In this document: in pieces, positions 60,456 to 64,000 of the stretch
Numbering within the stretch: position 1 is the stretch's first letter
How the letters are laid out: each line of letters starts with the position of its first letter
Assembly (NCBI GenBank): GCA_029851415.1
Contig: CM056741.1
Coordinates: 69,492,282 to 69,556,281, forward strand
Source: Eretmocerus hayati
Taxonomy: Eukaryota > Arthropoda > Insecta > Hymenoptera > Aphelinidae
Direction: 5' to 3'
Length of the DNA stretch: 64,000 nucleotides
Made by a program: the position numbers and the translations under genes
The notes under the pieces: model-generated
What the model was told of the DNA's origin: nothing
Databases searched by the model: none
Seen by the model: the letters and a program-made list of their open reading frames with translations, nothing else

Positions 60456-62200
60456 AAAGCAAAACAGAATGTTTATGCAATTTGAGATGTTCTCGGTTTC
60501 AAAGGATTAAGTTGTCATACATATCTCGAGGCGCAACTGCATGAGCTTTGAACCTTTGAATGTTCATCCAGCTGAGTTGGTGGGAAACGAGGTGGGAAAG
60601 AATACTCATAGAAAGCTCTGCCCCTTGCATCAGAAATCTATTTGAATCAGAAATATAGTCGTACCAGCTTCATTCAGCCCTCGATACTTCGTTCTCTTCC
60701 ACCTACATTCTTTCTTCCATTAAAGAACAAAATTGGGCTCAGTACTACGATTAATGGTATTCTTTATAAAAATGAACGGCACTATGACGTCTCATTTTTT
60801 GCCTCGAAGATGTGATGTAATCAGAGTAAGGCGCAAGTTTTGTTCAATAAAGAATTCTATCCTTCTGATATGCACCATGGCTTTCTACAAAACGCAAAAT
60901 AAATTTTCGGAACTTACTATCAGATTCCCAAGCTAATGAAATCGTTTGATGATAATCATGTTACGAGAACAAATTGTTATGGCAAACGAGATGTTCTTTG
61001 GAAAGTAGGTGGAATCTTGAAATAGAAAGAGGAGCTGCTTTGTAACATTTCGTATTCTTCTCCGGGAAATGGAACGAAGTCGATTCACCTCATGATTTAT
61101 TGGTCTTATTGTCTCGCGTGATGAGAAACATAGCAATTTTTTCTCTCTTGCATGTCATGTGTCTTGACGAAGACCATTAATTGTAGTTCCCTATCTTATT
61201 ATGGAGGTGGCATTGAATTCGACGAACGCCTGAACAAATTTAGTCGTGCTGAAAACGGTAATAACTTAATCGTCCAACTATCCATAGAGTGGATGAATAA
61301 TTTGGTTTCTTAATATGAATACTATCCGTAGCGAGTGGAAATTTTACCGCAGCCTTCGTGGCATCAAAGTCAAGGATGCGTATCGGATTCAAAGTGTCGA
61401 TTTAATGGAATTGAAAAAGGATGTGCACATTGGAGTAACCGACGCGAGACAGAGCGAGAAGCAGCAGACCGCAAATGCGGAGGCATTGATGGCACCAGGC
61501 GAATGTGAAAAGGGTCTGACTAATACGGACCATTACTACTTGCATTCAGAGCGCCCTGCGCTGACGTGCTCGCGGTCTGACACTCGTCGACTTTTTTCAC
61601 TGCGCGCGCTCATTCCACTTGGAACCACACATCTACTCTTGATCTTTTTCCTCGTCTCTTCCAATTAGACGAGTGGCACGCGTTACATATTTTTGACCTT
61701 CATCTCATTTCAGAAAGCTGGCGTATGATGAATTGGTACATACTCAAAGGTCTCTCTGTTATAAAAGGTCAAAGCATCTGAAAATACGCTGGCGTTTGAG
61801 AGACACTTCAGATCTATCACGCCTCAAATTCTATGGTCCCAATGCGGGGTATGAGGATTTCAACCACAAAATTTGGCGGCGCGTGCTTTCGTTAGTCAGT
61901 AGCCGCAATTCAATTACCCATAACACTCATCCGTATACATCAAAATCGAGATTGTAGAAAATCAATGACAATTGTAATCAGAAATCTCCCTGAGTGCCAT
62001 TAAGCATCAGAAAATCGACATTTGGATGAATTGTAGGGCTGGACCCTCGCGCTACATCCACGCTAAAATTATGGCTTTCAGATCAAAACATATTGTGATA
62101 AGGCGAACGATTCGAGAACATAGGAGGACGGGATCGATCTCAATGGCATTAGAGGGCCACATATACACACGGAAGGGGATGCATCCATCTGTAATCAAGC
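60456..62200. other. No gene recognised
   Basis: Transition from AT-rich to CpG-rich sequence. A 117-codon plus-strand frame at 61315-61668 has no family motif that I know, and its support is weak. Confidence 0.35.
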
Positions 62201-63900
62201 ACCATTAATCAAGCAAGGGCGGATATTGCCGATGTTGACTCAGCACGAATAGAGCTCGAAAGAGAGCGCCGAGTCGTTTTCCAGCTGCCAGGCGAGAGAG
62301 CGAGGGCAACGTCTCGCTAGCGCATTCAGAAAGCCACCCCACCATCATGCACACATACACTCGCTCGCTCTTTTCTATTTTCATCTGGAGCATTGTGTGC
62401 ACACGTCTCTCGATCCGGGATATTCGCACGCCTTTTTTGGCCGAGGCGGATTGCCAGAGTGCACAAGTGACGGAGGATCACAGACTTTTTTCTCCCTGTC
62501 CACATAAGAGGAGCGCAAAGCCAACACCCTCGCAGCGGCGGTGTGGTCGGATCGCGCGCACATCGCAGAGAAGATGAAAAGACGGCGGACGCTGTATACA
62601 TGTATATCGGGCAAGTTGGGGTCGGGCGTTCCGTGCAAGCCGGCGACGAGCTTTGCAACGCCCGCGCCACCCCCGCGCACGACCCCACCTCTGCACACGA
62701 TATCCTCGGCATCGCTACCGAGTAAAGCCATCCCGACCTACCCCAACGCGAAACCCGCGGCTTTTTCGGGGGAGCACGGGGGAGAGCGATTTCGATCCAA
62801 CAGGCTGCCGCGCGCTCCGAGAGCCCCTTGTTTGCGCAGCAGCAGGGCGCGCTTGACCCAGTGCGCTGCGAGCAAGTATTTTGCGCGCGCGGGATGAAAT
62901 TTCAGGCGGTGGCGTCGCGATCTCGGACGCTGCACTAGGTCGAATCCTGGCTCGATAGCCACTCCTGCGCGCGCGTGCGTTGGCCTCTATACCCACCCGA
63001 TGACGATGGTGCCACGCTCGCGCGTGTGTGTGTGTGTGTGTGTGCAGTGCGGTGGGTGTCTCGGGATGGGTTGCGCGCGCGCTCCGAGTGTGGAGAGAGA
63101 GCAGTCGATGCCCTTCTTGGGCGCTCCGCCATCCGCGCCCTGCCGCCCTAATGAGTAGTCGGATGTCGGTCAGAGTAGGAGCCGCCGCTTCTGCCGCCTC
63201 GCGCTTCCGCGGCCCTAGGCCTGCTGCCGCACGCGACCTCGACGAGGACGGAGGCCCGCTGCTGCAGTGATGACAGTAGTTCAGGCAGCGGCAATAAGCT
63301 GCATCACCAGCGAGAGCCGCAAACTGCTACCGAGCTTCGCCACTTTTGCCAGTTTCGCCAGCCAGCACCGCCTGCACCGCCAACGCCAACGCCGCTACTC
63401 AGCCAGAGTTCGCGGCGAGCTCGTTCTCGCTCAATAATTTACCAGCACGAGTGTGTGCCCGAAATCCTCCAAGAAAATTTCTCGCGGATTACGCGCGGAT
63501 GGTGCCGCAGCCCAACATCCCGTCGTCATTGCCAATCGAATAACCGACAATAAGTTACAAGTGTATCGCGTCGCGAGCGAGTATAGGTGCGATGTATCGA
63601 GAGTGAAAGCGGAAAAGTCTCGGAGTAAAACGTGTGCAACGCACTCACCCTAAGATCCGAGCGACGTCTGATTCGCCACCAGCTGGCTCCTCTCGTATCC
63701 TGCACGTACGTGATCTCCGCAATAGCTTCGTCCATATCGCAACGGCCGTACGGCGCGGTGTCTTCGACTCTGGCGCCTCGAGCAACAAGTCTGAAAGCCC
63801 GGATCGAGCCGAGATCCATCGCTCCGAAGATCTCTCGGATGAGCATCACGGGTTCGATGGCCGTGAATAATCGGGCAGAGCGACCATTGTTCCGCTTGCA
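62201..63900. promoter_or_regulatory. CpG-rich block, candidate promoter / first exon region
   Basis: Very G+C- and CpG-rich, unlike anything else in the window except 48.6-50.1 kb. It has CGCGCG runs, Ser/Ala/Arg-type frames in several phases on both strands and a GT microsatellite at 63024-63044. Such blocks in insects often mark promoters and long 5' UTR exons of regulatory genes. A plus-strand gene starting here would have its coding exons beyond the window. No protein was recognised. Confidence 0.4.
63024..63044. repeat. (GT)n microsatellite
   Basis: About ten GT units directly after CGCGC. Confidence 0.9.
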
Positions 63901-64000
63901 TTAGCTTGAAAGTCGTGGAATATCAGCATATTGGAGTGCTGCCGGAGAAACTTTTTTCATTTCAACGTCGGCTGTATCTCAGGGGATTTCCCTTCCCCTC

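Noticed and set aside
61315..61668. 117-codon plus-strand open frame
   Set aside because: No family resemblance, no clear promoter or splice context; the start lies in AT-rich DNA before the CpG-rich block.
62326..62897. Several overlapping frames over 100 codons on both strands
   Set aside because: High G+C removes stop codons in all frames; the products are low-complexity Arg/Ala/Pro/Ser-rich without motifs.

Overview
This looks like animal, most probably insect, nuclear DNA. It has GT-AG introns, one clear metazoan membrane-transporter gene, long gene-poor stretches, and many short non-autonomous DNA transposons. CpG is not visibly depleted and two CpG-rich blocks stand out, which would fit a hymenopteran or a similar insect, but the species cannot be fixed from the sequence alone. 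I saw no bacterial operon, phage, CRISPR or tRNA.

Gene content: the only gene I can support is an SLC5-family (sodium:solute symporter, SMCT/SMVT-like) transporter on the minus strand, with coding exons between 717 and 6868. Five exons join in frame (6868-6513, 3701-3527, 3064-2910, 2319-2179, 1818-717) into 642 codons plus none left over except the stop. At least one more 5' UTR exon must lie at higher coordinates, because a splice acceptor sits 35 bases before the start codon. Several positions that are conserved in the family are altered, notably in the second membrane helix.

Region by region: 1-6.9 kb is the transporter, and its large first coding intron is filled by two groups of terminal-inverted-repeat elements. 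From 7 to 62 kb I find no convincing protein-coding gene. That space is a patchwork of repeats. (a) At least twelve long inverted-repeat (foldback) elements of very different ages, including a 2.4-kb almost perfect palindrome at 24156-26573 and a 1.0-kb one at 39169-40173. (b) A TTAA-type, piggyBac-like MITE group sharing the end AACACGTTCNCTGCGACGG (9.9, 14.7, 17.4, 22.2, 52.0 and 59.6-60.5 kb). (c) A 337-bp foldback family with three nearly equal-length copies (7.0, 23.0, 30.0 kb), one of which sits inside a piggyBac-like copy. (d) A repeat family that keeps the same two ends but carries a different minisatellite in each copy (29.2 and 35.2 kb). (e) A 5S-rRNA-like segment at 31.6 kb and a poly(A)-tailed segment at 10.5-10.9 kb.

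Two CpG-rich blocks (about 48.6-50.1 kb and 62.2-63.9 kb) break the AT-rich background. They could be promoters or untranslated first exons of genes or transcripts not otherwise visible here; the second could belong to a plus-strand gene that begins near the window end.

No encoded multi-gene system was found. The most unusual features are the young long palindromes, the shared-ends/variable-minisatellite element, and the density of hairpin-forming elements upstream of the transporter.
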